This document shows, piece by piece, positions 16,504 through 25,165 of a stretch of 64,000 nt of DNA. The position numbers and the translations under genes are program-made. The first letter of the stretch is position 1, and every line of letters begins with the position of its first letter. The notes under the pieces are model-generated. The model worked only from the letters and a program-made list of their open reading frames with translations, was not told the origin of the DNA and searched no databases. This DNA comes from JADGRB01 sp036267635 (GTDB lineage: Bacteria; Myxococcota_A; Polyangia; Fen-1088): contig DATAVR010000009.1 in the NCBI GenBank assembly GCA_036267635.1, positions 13,122-77,121 on the forward strand. The letters run 5' to 3'.

Positions 16504-18044
16504 GGCGAAGCTGGGCATCGCTGACGGTCGGTCTGCTGGTGATCGTCGTCGGCCTGATCAGCTACAAGCTGATCCGGATGACCTCGGAGCACAACTCGGG
16601 CTCGACCGGGATCTCGGTCTGGGGGCTGTTCCGCGACGCCTCGGGGCTGTTCGAAAAGTCGCGCGTTCAGACCGCCGGTATTTCGGTGGGGGAGATCGGC
16701 AAGCGCGAGCTCGATCCGAACGTCCCCAAGGCCCGGATCACCATCCGGATGCTTCCCGGCGTCACGCTCTACGAGAACGCGGTGGTGTCGAAGAAGTCGG
16801 CTTCGCTGCTCGGCGAGTACTACCTGGAGATCGATCCGGGGACGCCGATCGGCATCGTCAAGGGGGAACGGCGCCCGATGCGCGTGCTCAAGGACGGCGA
16901 CCAGATCATGAACGTCCGCGAGCCGACGGCGATGGGCGACATCATGGACGACGTGGGGACGCTGCTGCCGATCCTGCACGACATCCTGGAGGACGTGCGC
17001 AAGCTGACCTCGGGGACCATCACCGACATCGCCGACAACATCAACAAGCTGATCGAGAGCAACTCCGACACCCTCGGGCGGCTGCTCGAACGGGTCGACA
17101 CCATCGCCGCCAACGTCGAGGGGGTGACCTCCACCGAGGCGGGCGACGTCAAGGCTTCGATCAAGAACGTCCGGGAGATCACCGATTCGATCAAGTCGCT
17201 CGTCGGGACCACGCAGGGGCAGATCGCCGGGACGGGCAACAAGATGCAGGGCTCGATCGATCGCCTTCAGAACACTCTCGACAACCTCGACAAGTCGATG
17301 AAGAACATCGAGGCGATCACCGAACGGATCGACAAGGGCGAGGGGACCGTCGGGCACATCCTCAACGACGACACGATCGCACGCAACGTCGAGGACATCA
17401 CCGAGAACGCCAGCGGCTTCGTCCGCGGCATCACCAAGCTGCAGACCATCGTGGGTTTGCGCACCGAGTACAACATCCTCTCCCACACGCTGAAGAACTA
17501 CCTCTCGGTCCAGCTGATGCCCCGGCCGGACAAGTTCTACCTGATCGAGCTCATCGAGGACCCGCGCGGCTATTCGAACACCGTCACCACCTCGGTGACG
17601 AGCTCGGTGACCGGGGTGAACAACGCGACGACAGTCACCACCTCGGACGCCCTCCGGTTCTCGTTGATGTTCGGCAAGCGGGTGAGCTTCGGAGGAGCGA
17701 CCATTGCCGGGCGCTTCGGCATCAAGGAGTCGACGGGCGGGGTGGGTGGCGATCTCTACCTGTTTGACGATCGGCTCAGCCTGTCGGTCGACCTGTTCGG
17801 CTTCGCGCAGTCGACGGTCGGTCTGAATCCGCGCTTGAAGGCCAGCCTCGGCTGGGAGATCTGGAACCGGACGGCCTACCTGGTCGCTGGCGCCGACGAT
17901 CTCCTCAATTACCACCGCGGCGAGGCCGGGACGGGCGGGGGCTTCGACTGGTTCGTGGGCGGGATGCTCAGGTTCAACGACGAAGATCTGAAGTCACTGC
18001 TGGTGGTCGGCGGCGGGGCCGCCGCCGGGTCGGCGTCCAAGTAA
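16500..18044 (+). CDS. mlaD: MlaD/MCE-domain protein with long coiled coil and beta-rich C-terminus
   Basis: This is the substrate-binding partner of the Mla transporter. An N-terminal membrane helix (residues 7-26) is followed by one MCE domain (about 38-115) and a long helical region (about 135-320) with repeated NI and NVE motifs predicted to form a coiled-coil or helical tube. The last 190 residues are rich in alternating polar/hydrophobic beta strands and Tyr/Phe/Gly, ending in a sequence reminiscent of an outer-membrane barrel. At 514 residues it is much longer than E. coli MlaD and closer to multi-part MCE proteins that bridge the periplasm. The GTG start overlaps the mlaF stop (GTGA). 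Confidence 0.9.
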   Translation: MRRSWASLTVGLLVIVVGLISYKLIRMTSEHNSGSTGISVWGLFRDASGLFEKSRVQTAGISVGEIGKRELDPNVPKARITIRMLPGVTLYENAVVSKKSASLLGEYYLEIDPGTPIGIVKGERRPMRVLKDGDQIMNVREPTAMGDIMDDVGTLLPILHDILEDVRKLTSGTITDIADNINKLIESNSDTLGRLLERVDTIAANVEGVTSTEAGDVKASIKNVREITDSIKSLVGTTQGQIAGTGNKMQGSIDRLQNTLDNLDKSMKNIEAITERIDKGEGTVGHILNDDTIARNVEDITENASGFVRGITKLQTIVGLRTEYNILSHTLKNYLSVQLMPRPDKFYLIELIEDPRGYSNTVTTSVTSSVTGVNNATTVTTSDALRFSLMFGKRVSFGGATIAGRFGIKESTGGVGGDLYLFDDRLSLSVDLFGFAQSTVGLNPRLKASLGWEIWNRTAYLVAGADDLLNYHRGEAGTGGGFDWFVGGMLRFNDEDLKSLLVVGGGAAAGSASK

Positions 18045-18100
18045 GCTCGAAGTAAGCCCGACCGCAGCGGGGTGGGAACGCACCGCGCCGAGTCGCCGGC

Positions 18101-18128
18101 TTGACTCCGGGGGCCTCCTTCCTATAGT
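18101..18128 (+). promoter_or_regulatory. Sigma70-type promoter of the yceD-rpmF-plsX-fab operon
   Basis: TTGACT (18101-18106) and TATAGT (18123-18128) are separated by 16 bases and each match the consensus at five of six positions. Transcription would start near 18135, giving a leader of about 37 bases before the yceD ATG. It is the best housekeeping promoter in the window and precedes a highly expressed gene set. Confidence 0.75.
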
Positions 18129-18171
18129 AACTGACCTTTTCGGCCACCGAAAAGGTGGCAGCTCGTCAAAA

Positions 18172-18696
18172 ATGCGGTTTAAAATCAATGAGATCGGAGC
18201 CGAGGGGCTCCCTCTGAAGGTGGCGGTGACCGCCGAATGGATGGCTGCCGCCTGCCCCGATCTCGATGCGCGTCCCGGGACGAAGGGTCTGGCCCTCGTC
18301 GGGCGGATCGAAAAAATGGGCGAGGACTACCTCCTGCGCGCCAATCTGAAGGGGGAGATCGAGACGACCTGTGCGCGCTGCCTCGAGTTGGCGCAGGTTC
18401 CGGTGAACGTGCCGCTGGCGGTCACCTTTGTCCCGGCCGAGGCCAACAAGACGGACGACGACGAGGACCCGGACGTGATCGCCTTTCTCGGCAACGAGAT
18501 CGATGTCGGCGACGAGATCCGCGACGAGATCCTGTTGACGCTCCCGATCAACCCGCTTTGCAAGGAGTCTTGCCGCGGGCTCTGCACGGTCTGCGGCGGC
18601 AACCGTAACCTCGCGGCTTGCGCCTGCAAGACCGATGATGCCAAGGCGGGCGCGTTCGCTGCGCTCGGCAAGCTGAAACTTTCCAACTCACAGTAG
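18172..18696 (+). CDS. yceD: DUF177/YceD-family protein
   Basis: This 174-residue protein is of the YceD family, widely encoded directly before rpmF and linked to 23S rRNA accumulation in bacteria and plastids. It carries the family zinc-ribbon pattern: CARC at about residues 65-68 and a cysteine-rich C-terminus (CKESCRGLCTVCGG and then CAC). It is the first gene of the fatty-acid operon. A sigma70-like promoter lies 44 bp upstream. The ribosome-binding site is weak (AGGTGG rather distant). Confidence 0.9.
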   Translation: MRFKINEIGAEGLPLKVAVTAEWMAAACPDLDARPGTKGLALVGRIEKMGEDYLLRANLKGEIETTCARCLELAQVPVNVPLAVTFVPAEANKTDDDEDPDVIAFLGNEIDVGDEIRDEILLTLPINPLCKESCRGLCTVCGGNRNLAACACKTDDAKAGAFAALGKLKLSNSQ

Positions 18697-18719
18697 GCAC
18701 ACTAGAAAGGGTTCGACCA

Positions 18720-18914
18720 ATGGCCGTTCCGAAGAGAAGACAGTCCAAGTCCCGCTCCGCGATCCGGCGCGCGCAGGTGATGAAGAAGCCGGTTCCGAAC
18801 TTCGTTCCCTGCCCGCGTTGCGGAGAGCCGAAGCGCACGCACCGGATGTGCGCGGGGTGCGGCTATTATCGCGACCGGCTGGTGATCGAGCCGAAGGAAG
18901 AAGAGCAGGCTTGA
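18720..18914 (+). CDS. rpmF: 50S ribosomal protein L32
   Basis: This 64-residue ribosomal protein starts MAVPKRRQSKSR and has the zinc-knuckle CPRC and CAGC typical of the cysteine-containing L32 form. Its position between yceD and plsX is the standard bacterial arrangement. GAAAGGG precedes the ATG. A Glu-rich tail adds a few residues to the usual length. Confidence 0.96.
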   Translation: MAVPKRRQSKSRSAIRRAQVMKKPVPNFVPCPRCGEPKRTHRMCAGCGYYRDRLVIEPKEEEQA

Positions 18915-18948
18915 GTCCGGAAGCGGGCGGCTGAGGCCCCCCACGAAC

Positions 18949-20013
18949 ATGCCGCGCATTGCCGTCGACGCCATGGGCTCCGACGCCGCGCCTCGCGTTG
19001 AGATCGAGGGCGTCGTGGCCGCCGTGCGCGCGCGTGGCATCGACGTCGTGCTGGTCGGCGACGAGACGCGCCTGCGGGCCGAGCTCAAGGCGATGGGGGC
19101 CGGAGGGGCGGCCATTGCGGTACGGCACGCGCCCGACGTGATCACCATGGACGACGCGCCGTCGATGGCGGTGAAACAGAAAAAGAAGTCGTCGATGCGG
19201 GTCTGCTTCGATCTGGTCAAGGCGGGCGAGGCCGACGCGGTCGTCTCGGCCGGCAACTCGGGCGCGATGATGGCCTGCGGACTGTTCGTGCTGGGGCGAC
19301 TGCCCGGCGTCGAGCGGCCGGCCATCGTGACCACCTTTCCGACGCGCGCCGGCGAGTGCGCTCTCCTCGACATGGGGGCCAACGTCGATCCCAAGCCGGC
19401 CATGCTGGCGCAGTTCGGCGTGCTGGGGTCGGTCTACGCGCGGCTCCTGCACGGCAAGGCGCGTCCCAAGGTCGGCCTGCTCTCGAACGGGTCCGAGGAG
19501 CACAAGGGGACGCCGCTCACGCGCGAGGCGCATCAGATCCTGGCGCGCGTCCCGGCGGGCAACGCCGACTTCAGCTACGTCGGTTACGTCGAAGGGCGCG
19601 ACATCTTCGAGGGGCAGGTCGACGTGGTCGTGACGGACGGGTTCACCGGCAACGTCCTGCTCAAGTGTGTCGAGGGGGCGGCGGAGACGATGCTGGGGAT
19701 CGTCAAGGAAGAGGTTTCGCGCTCCGGCATCCTGGCCAAGCTCGGCGCGGCGCTGATGACAGGGGCGCTCAAGCGCCTGCGCAAGCGGACCGACTACGCC
19801 GAGCATGGCGGCGCGCCGCTCTTGGGCGTCGACGGCGTCGCGCTCATCTGCCACGGCGGATCGAACGCCACCGCCATGCAAAATGCCGTCTACGTCGCCG
19901 ATCGGTTCGCGCAGCTCGGCCTCGGCAAGGAGCTTTCGGCGGCGATCGCGCGCCATGCGTTCCTGTCGGAGGCCGCCGCTTCGCCCGCGCCGGGCGCGGA
20001 GGCGATCTCGTGA
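18949..20013 (+). CDS. plsX: Phosphate acyltransferase PlsX
   Basis: This enzyme makes acyl-phosphate from acyl-ACP for the first step of phospholipid synthesis. It has 354 residues and starts with the conserved IAVDAMGSD. Blocks such as ANVDPKP, GFTGNVLLK and HGGSNA are the PlsX family signatures. It is cytosolic and peripheral to the membrane, and works with PlsY (not in the window). Its stop overlaps the fabH start as GTGA. Confidence 0.96.
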   Translation: MPRIAVDAMGSDAAPRVEIEGVVAAVRARGIDVVLVGDETRLRAELKAMGAGGAAIAVRHAPDVITMDDAPSMAVKQKKKSSMRVCFDLVKAGEADAVVSAGNSGAMMACGLFVLGRLPGVERPAIVTTFPTRAGECALLDMGANVDPKPAMLAQFGVLGSVYARLLHGKARPKVGLLSNGSEEHKGTPLTREAHQILARVPAGNADFSYVGYVEGRDIFEGQVDVVVTDGFTGNVLLKCVEGAAETMLGIVKEEVSRSGILAKLGAALMTGALKRLRKRTDYAEHGGAPLLGVDGVALICHGGSNATAMQNAVYVADRFAQLGLGKELSAAIARHAFLSEAAASPAPGAEAIS

Positions 20014-20999
20014 TCAAGAGCCGCATCGTCGGGACCGGGCGGGCGGTTCCGCCCAAGGTGCTGACCAACGAGGATCTTTCGCGCATGGTCGACACCTCGG
20101 ACGCCTGGATCGTCGAGCGCACCGGCATCCGCGAACGCCACATCCTCGATCCTTCCCAGGCGGCCAGCGATCTGGCCGCCGCGGCGGGGCAGCAGGCCTG
20201 CCGCAAGGCGGGCGTCGATCCGTCGGCCGTCGATTGCATCATCGTCGGGACCGTCACCGGCGACTGTCCGTTCCCCGCCACCGCCACCTTCGTGCAGAAG
20301 AAGCTGGGCGCGCCGGCCGGGGGCTGCGCCTTCGATCTCTCGGCCGCCTGCGCCGGATTTCTCTACGGGATCTCGATCGCCGACGCCTTCATTCGGGTCG
20401 GGCAGTTCAAGCACGTCCTGGTGATCGGCGTCGAGGTCCTGTCGCGCATCATCGACTGGACCGATCGCTCGACCTGCGTGCTGTTCGGCGACGCGGCGGG
20501 CGCCGTGTTGATGACGGCGGGCGACGAGCAGTCCTCGGGGCGCCTGCTTTCGACCCACCTCTTCGCCGACGGGAACCTGGCCGAGATCCTCTGGCAGCCG
20601 GTCGGTGGCAGTCGGGAGCCGGTCACGCCGGAGGCGGTGGCGCAGAGACGCCAGTTCGTGCAGATGAACGGGCGCGAGGTCTACAAGCACGCCGTCCGAA
20701 ACATGGCGGCCTGTGCGCGGACCGCGCTCGAGGCCAACGGTTTTTCGGCCGCCGACGTGGCCTGGGTGGTCGCCCACCAGGCGAACCTCCGCATCCTCGA
20801 AGGGGTCTCGGAGCGGGTCGGCATTCCGATGTCGCGCTTCTTCACCAACGTGGATCGCTACGGCAACACCTCGTCGGCGTCGGTGCCGACGGCGCTCGAC
20901 GAGGCCGTCGAGCAGGGGAAGCTGCGGCCGGGCGATCTGGTGCTCTTCGCGGCGCTGGGCGGAGGGCTGGCCTGGGCCTCGGCGGCGGTGAGGTGGTGA
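20010..20999 (+). CDS. fabH: 3-oxoacyl-ACP synthase III (FabH)
   Basis: FabH condenses acetyl-CoA with malonyl-ACP to start fatty-acid synthesis. The 329-residue protein has the catalytic triad Cys114 (SAACAGF), His256 (AHQANLRI) and Asn286 (YGNTSSAS). The GTG start overlaps the plsX TGA, and the protein begins IKSRIVGTG as FabH proteins usually do. It sits in the conserved order plsX-fabH-fabD-fabG-acpP-fabF. Confidence 0.96.
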   Translation: MIKSRIVGTGRAVPPKVLTNEDLSRMVDTSDAWIVERTGIRERHILDPSQAASDLAAAAGQQACRKAGVDPSAVDCIIVGTVTGDCPFPATATFVQKKLGAPAGGCAFDLSAACAGFLYGISIADAFIRVGQFKHVLVIGVEVLSRIIDWTDRSTCVLFGDAAGAVLMTAGDEQSSGRLLSTHLFADGNLAEILWQPVGGSREPVTPEAVAQRRQFVQMNGREVYKHAVRNMAACARTALEANGFSAADVAWVVAHQANLRILEGVSERVGIPMSRFFTNVDRYGNTSSASVPTALDEAVEQGKLRPGDLVLFAALGGGLAWASAAVRW

Positions 21000-21001
21000 G
21001 C

Positions 21002-21964
21002 ATGACGTCGCCCCCCGGCGTCGCTTTTCTTTTTCCCGGGCAGGGCTCGCAGAAGGTCGGAATGGGCCGCGCGCTTTACGATGCGGACGCCGAGGTGCGG
21101 GCTCTCTTCGCGGAGGCCGACGCCGCGCTCGGCTACCCGCTCTCCAAGATCTGCTTCGAGGGGCCCGAGACGGAGCTGACGCTCACCGCGAACGCGCAGC
21201 CCGCGATCTTGACGGTCAGCATCGCGGCGCTGCGTCTCGTGCGCGCGCGGACGGCGCTGCGTCCGATGGCCGTGGCGGGCCACTCGCTCGGCGAGTACAG
21301 CGCGCTGGTGGCGGCGGGCGCGCTGCGCTTCGCCGACGCGGTCCGGCTGGTCCACCTGCGCGGCAAGTTCATGCAGGAGGCGGTCCCGGCGGGCGTCGGC
21401 GCGATGGCCGCCATCCTGGGGCTCGTCGCCGACGAGGTGCTGGCCGCCTGCCGCGAATCGGCCGGGGCCGAGGTGGTGAGCCCCGCGAACCTGAACGGCG
21501 GCGGCCAGGTGGTGATCGCCGGGCACAAAGCAGCGGTCGAGCGGGCCTGCGCGGCCGCCAAGGCGCGCGGCGCCAAACGCGCCGTCCCGCTGGCGGTGAG
21601 CGCCCCCTTCCATTGCGCGCTCATGCAGCCGGCGGCCGAAAGGCTGGCGGCCGAGCTGGCGCGCGTCGACATCGCGGCTCCCGAGGTGCCGGTGGTGAGC
21701 AACGTGGAAGCGGCGCCCAACCAGGATCCGACGCGGGTGCGTGACCTTCTGGCGCGGCAGGTGACGGCCCCCGTTCGCTGGGAAGAGTCGGTCCAGCGCC
21801 TCGCGGCGATGGGCGTGACGCGCGCGATCGAGGTCGGCGCGGGGAACGTGCTCGCCGGGCTGGTTCGTCGCATCGCGCCGTCGCTCGCGGTCGAGTCGGC
21901 GGGCGATCCCGACGCTATTGTGGCGCTGGCCACCAACGCGGGGGAGGATCGGCCACATGCCTGA
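21002..21964 (+). CDS. fabD: Malonyl-CoA:ACP transacylase (FabD)
   Basis: FabD loads malonyl groups onto ACP. The 320-residue protein has the GQGSQ motif near the N-terminus, the nucleophile Ser95 in GHSLG and the catalytic His204 in APFHC. ATG 21002 is preceded by GAGGTG at six bases. A GTG at 20996 overlapping the fabH stop is an alternative that would add two residues. The 3' end overlaps fabG by 8 bp. Confidence 0.95.
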   Translation: MTSPPGVAFLFPGQGSQKVGMGRALYDADAEVRALFAEADAALGYPLSKICFEGPETELTLTANAQPAILTVSIAALRLVRARTALRPMAVAGHSLGEYSALVAAGALRFADAVRLVHLRGKFMQEAVPAGVGAMAAILGLVADEVLAACRESAGAEVVSPANLNGGGQVVIAGHKAAVERACAAAKARGAKRAVPLAVSAPFHCALMQPAAERLAAELARVDIAAPEVPVVSNVEAAPNQDPTRVRDLLARQVTAPVRWEESVQRLAAMGVTRAIEVGAGNVLAGLVRRIAPSLAVESAGDPDAIVALATNAGEDRPHA

Positions 21965-22721
21965 ACAGACGCGCGAGCTGGCAGGGAAGGTCGCGGTGGT
22001 GACCGGTGGATCGCGCGGCATCGGGCGCGCCATCGGCGTCGCGCTCGGGCGCGCGGGCGCCAAGGTGATCCTCAATTACACCTCCAACGAGGCCGCTGCC
22101 GCCGAAGCCGTCGCCGCCGTTGCCGCCGCCGGCGGCGTGGCGGTGGCCAAGCGGTTCGACATCGCCGACGCCGCCGCGGTCGACGCGGCATTCAAGGAGA
22201 TCGTCGCCGCCGAAGGTCGGCTGCACGTGTTGGTGAACAACGCGGGCGTCGCGATCAACGGGCTGGTGCTGGGTGGGAAGGAGGCCGACTGGAAGCGCTC
22301 GCTCGACGTGAATCTGAGCGGCACCTACTACTGCTGCCGGGCGGCCCTGCGCGCGTTGATGAAGGCGCGCGAGGCGGGCCGCATCATCAACATCACGTCG
22401 ATCACCGGTGAAGGCGGCTCGGCCGGCCAAGCGCCCTACGTCGCCGCCAAGGCCGGGATCATCGGGCTGACCAAGACCTTGGCCAAGGAGTACGCCTCGC
22501 GCGGAATCACCTGCAACGCCGTGTCGCCCGGCTACATCGACACCGACATGACCGCCAGCGAGTTGCCGGCCGCGCGCCGCGAGGAGCTGATGAAGACGAT
22601 CCCGCTCGGGCGGGTGGGGACGCCCGACGACGTGGCGGCCGCGGTGGCCTATCTGGCCGGCCCCGGCGCCGCCTACGTCACGGGGCAAGTCTTACGGGTC
22701 AATGGCGGACTTTTAATGTAA
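21957..22721 (+). CDS. fabG: 3-oxoacyl-ACP reductase (FabG)
   Basis: This is an NADPH-dependent short-chain dehydrogenase of the elongation cycle, 254 residues. The Rossmann motif TGGSRGIG, the NNAG motif, and the catalytic residues Ser148, Tyr161 and Lys165 (YVAAK) are all present. The ATG at 21957 is supported by GGAGG about ten bases upstream inside fabD and gives the usual N-terminus. A hairpin-containing gap separates it from acpP. Confidence 0.95.
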   Translation: MPEQTRELAGKVAVVTGGSRGIGRAIGVALGRAGAKVILNYTSNEAAAAEAVAAVAAAGGVAVAKRFDIADAAAVDAAFKEIVAAEGRLHVLVNNAGVAINGLVLGGKEADWKRSLDVNLSGTYYCCRAALRALMKAREAGRIINITSITGEGGSAGQAPYVAAKAGIIGLTKTLAKEYASRGITCNAVSPGYIDTDMTASELPAARREELMKTIPLGRVGTPDDVAAAVAYLAGPGAAYVTGQVLRVNGGLLM

Positions 22722-22740
22722 GGTACGCGCCTTTCCGAAA

Positions 22741-22767
22741 CCGGATTGCGAAATCCGGATTGCGAAA
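22741..22767 (+). promoter_or_regulatory. Stem-loop with GCGA tetraloop plus direct repeat between fabG and acpP
   Basis: CCGGATT at 22741-22747 pairs with AATCCGG at 22752-22758 around a GCGA loop, a GNRA tetraloop. The 13-base unit CCGGATTGCGAAA occurs at 22741 and again at 22755, so the stem is built from a tandem repeat. It lies 20 bases after the fabG stop and 36 before acpP. It could stabilise or attenuate the transcript so that ACP is made in excess of FabD and FabG. Confidence 0.55.
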
Positions 22768-22802
22768 CCAGAAACACGTCATCGAGAGGACAAGAAACCA
22801 AC

Positions 22803-23042
22803 ATGGCAGACGACATCGCAGAGAGGGTCAAGAAGATCATCATCGAGCAGCTCGAGGTGGCGCCCGACAAGATTAAGCCCGAGGCCTCGTTTGCGGAGGA
22901 TCTCAAGGCCGACTCGCTGGCGGTCGTCGAGCTGGTGCTGGCGCTCGAGGAGCAGTTCAAGCTCGAGATCCCGGACGAGGACACCGAGAAGATTAAGACC
23001 GTCGGGGACGCCATCAACTACATCAAGTCGCACGCCAAATAA
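22803..23042 (+). CDS. acpP: Acyl carrier protein
   Basis: This 79-residue acidic carrier protein holds growing acyl chains on 4'-phosphopantetheine attached to Ser38 in the motif ADSLAVVEL. Its length and Asp/Glu-rich helices are typical, although E. coli has DSLDTVEL at this site. The ATG at 22803 is chosen by protein length and by GAGAGGA upstream; upstream codons in the frame are non-coding repeat sequence. Confidence 0.96.
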   Translation: MADDIAERVKKIIIEQLEVAPDKIKPEASFAEDLKADSLAVVELVLALEEQFKLEIPDEDTEKIKTVGDAINYIKSHAK

Positions 23043-23117
23043 GCGATCAGGAAGCGGCGAGCGGCAGCGCTGGCGCGCCGACGAGGCGCGCCCCGGACAG
23101 CAAAAAGGACGCGAAAA

Positions 23118-24359
23118 ATGGCACGCAGGGTCGTCGTCACCGGAATCGGGCTCGTCACGCCGATCGCCGTCGGCACGGAAGAGACGTGGCAGGGGCTCCT
23201 GGCCGGAAGGTCCGGCATCGGCCCTATCACGCACTTCGATCACACCGCCTTCGCCACGCACTTTGCGGGCGAGGTGAAGGACTTCGATCCCTTGCGCTGG
23301 ATGACGGCGCGTGAGGCGAAGACGCTCGACCCCTTCGTTCGTTACGCGGTGGCGGCCGGATCGCTGGCGGTCGCCGATTCCGGCCTGGAGATCTCGGGCG
23401 AGCTCGCCGAGCGGGTCGGCTGCTTCGTCGGCGCGGGCCTGGGCGGCGTGACCACCATCGAAGCAACCTGCAAGACACTCTGGGAGAAGGGGCCGCGGCA
23501 CGGTTTTTCGCCGTTCTTCGTGCCGATGATCATCGTGAACCTCGCCTCCGGGAACCTCTCCATCAAGTTCGGCGCCAAGGGCCCCAACCTCTCACAAGTC
23601 TCGGCCTGTTCGACCGGGACGCACGCCATCGGCGACGCCGCGCGGGTCATCGAGCGGGGCGACGCCGACGCCATGATTTGCGGCGGCACCGAGGCGACCA
23701 TCACCCCTCTCGGGGTCGGCGGCTTCAACGCGATGCGGGCGCTCTCCACGCACAACGAGGCACCCCAGGAGGCCTCGCGCCCGTTCGACAAGGATCGCGA
23801 CGGGTTCGTGATCGCCGAGGGGGCCGGCATCGTGGTGATCGAAGAATTGGAGCACGCCAAGGCGCGCGGCGCGAGGATCTATGCCGAGGTGAGCGGCTAC
23901 GCCGCCAACGCCGACGCGCACCACATCACCTCGCCGTCGCCCGGCGGCGAGGGCGCACAACGCTGCATGCGCCTCGCGCTCAAGGACGCCAAGCTCACGC
24001 CGGCGGACATCGGCTACATCAACGCGCACGGGACGTCGACCGAGATCAACGACGCCACCGAGACGCTGGCGATCAAGAAGGTGTTCGGCGACGATGCCCG
24101 CAAGGTCATGGTCAGCTCGACTAAGTCGATGACCGGACACATGCTCGGAGCGGCCGGCGGTGTCGAGACCGCCATCTGCGCCCTGACGTTGTCGCGCGGG
24201 GTGATCCCGCCGACCATCAACTACACGACGCCCGATCCGGCCTGCGACCTCGACTACGTGCCGAACACCGCGCGCGAGGCGCGGGTCCAGCACGTGCTCT
24301 CCAACAGCTTCGGCTTCGGCGGCACCAACGCCTGCCTCGTCCTCAGCCGCTTTAGCTGA
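23118..24359 (+). CDS. fabF: 3-oxoacyl-ACP synthase II (FabF)
   Basis: FabF elongates acyl-ACP with malonyl-ACP. The 413-residue protein has the Cys164-His304-His341 catalytic set in SACSTGT, AHGTSTEIND and GHMLGAAGG, as in KAS I/II enzymes. AAAAAGGA precedes the ATG. It is the last gene of the fatty-acid operon and converges with a small minus-strand gene after three bases. Confidence 0.96.
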   Translation: MARRVVVTGIGLVTPIAVGTEETWQGLLAGRSGIGPITHFDHTAFATHFAGEVKDFDPLRWMTAREAKTLDPFVRYAVAAGSLAVADSGLEISGELAERVGCFVGAGLGGVTTIEATCKTLWEKGPRHGFSPFFVPMIIVNLASGNLSIKFGAKGPNLSQVSACSTGTHAIGDAARVIERGDADAMICGGTEATITPLGVGGFNAMRALSTHNEAPQEASRPFDKDRDGFVIAEGAGIVVIEELEHAKARGARIYAEVSGYAANADAHHITSPSPGGEGAQRCMRLALKDAKLTPADIGYINAHGTSTEINDATETLAIKKVFGDDARKVMVSSTKSMTGHMLGAAGGVETAICALTLSRGVIPPTINYTTPDPACDLDYVPNTAREARVQHVLSNSFGFGGTNACLVLSRFS

Positions 24360-24362
24360 TCG

Positions 24363-24596
24363 CTAGCTGCCGAGCAGCTCGGTCTCGGCGCGCGCCCAGT
24401 CTTCCTCGGCGTGGCCGTGCTCGCCGCCGCGCTCGAGGTAAATCTCGTACGAGCGCTTGGCGATCTCGTCGTGAGTCGGCGTCGAGGCCGGCTTGCTCGC
24501 CGCGCTCGACGTCTTGGTCTTCCCCGCCCCCGCCTTGACGGCCTTGGGTGCTGAGGTCTTCTCCCCTTTGATTGTCTTCCGCCCGATGATCTTCAT
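24363..24596 (-). CDS. DUF2934-domain small protein
   Basis: This 77-residue protein has a Lys/Ala/Thr-rich N-terminal half and a C-terminal DUF2934-like motif (HDEIAKRSYEIYLERGG, then HAEEDW). The family is common in proteobacteria and has no assigned function. ATG 24596 is preferred because TATGAT, a five-of-six -10 match, lies seven bases upstream and there is no Shine-Dalgarno sequence, suggesting a leaderless mRNA. The frame is open for 29 more codons upstream, and an ATG at 24608 is the nearest alternative. Confidence 0.75.
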   Translation of the reverse strand: MKIIGRKTIKGEKTSAPKAVKAGAGKTKTSSAASKPASTPTHDEIAKRSYEIYLERGGEHGHAEEDWARAETELLGS

Positions 24597-24603
24597 GAAG
24601 TCG

Positions 24604-24609
24604 ATCATA
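24604..24609 (-). promoter_or_regulatory. -10-like hexamer TATGAT, leaderless start of the DUF2934 gene
   Basis: TATGAT is followed by seven bases and ATG on the minus strand, with no ribosome-binding site. It decides the start chosen for the DUF2934 gene. Confidence 0.45.
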
Positions 24610-24658
24610 TAAAGCCGGCTTCGAAGCGGAGCAAAAAAATGCTCGCTTGACGCAATCG

Positions 24659-24976
24659 TTACTCGATCGGCGCCGGTCTCCATGTTTCCGAATTGTCATC
24701 GAGCATCTCGCTCTCCTCTTCCAGCTCGTCGGCGATGGCGACCACCAGCCCGGTCGCGAGATCGCGCGGCCGGGACAACGTCCCGGTCATGATCTCGGCC
24801 AGGGTGAACGACCAGCGGCGGTCGCGCTTCGCCCAATCGAGGATCTCGTGCGGCGCCTCGATGCGCCGCCGGGCCAGCTCATACAGCTGAGCGCGCGGCC
24901 GCCGGTCGGGGCGTCGCAGCTCGGCCCGCAGGTCGCGGATGAGACCAGGCAGCTTCTGCGGTTGCAACTTCTCCAC
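24659..24976 (-). CDS. Hypothetical acidic-tailed protein
   Basis: This 105-residue protein is of no family I recognise. The first two thirds are Arg-rich with a helical pattern; the end is acidic (ADELEEESEMLDD). GTG 24976 is chosen because GGAGG lies exactly five bases upstream; an ATG 51 bp further up lacks such a site. It has no signal peptide or membrane segment. It stands on the minus strand between fabF and a secreted protein gene on the other strand. Confidence 0.6.
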   Translation of the reverse strand: MEKLQPQKLPGLIRDLRAELRRPDRRPRAQLYELARRRIEAPHEILDWAKRDRRWSFTLAEIMTGTLSRPRDLATGLVVAIADELEEESEMLDDNSETWRPAPIE

Positions 24977-25086
24977 GGGAACCTCCTCGAAACTTGCCAA
25001 CGACAGCCGAGACTGCAAGGGGCTCACCCCCTGCTTTCACGGGCCTACATTCAGTTACAAGGGGACCAAACGAAGGAAGCGAACGT

Positions 25087-25110
25087 TAGCTGAAGCGATA
25101 GCTGAAGCGA
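25087..25110. repeat. Tandem 12-bp repeat in an AT-richer gap
   Basis: TAGCTGAAGCGA occurs twice in direct succession. The surrounding gap (24977-25165) is noticeably richer in A than its neighbours and must contain the promoters of two divergent genes. Confidence 0.6.
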
Positions 25111-25165
25111 TCGATCAAAAAGTCAGGAACAAACTCAGGTGGCAAAAAAATAGCGGAGGGATCAG

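Noticed and set aside
24659..25027. Longer version of the hypothetical protein starting at ATG 25027
   Set aside because: GTG 24976 has a GGAGG at ideal spacing; the longer start has none.
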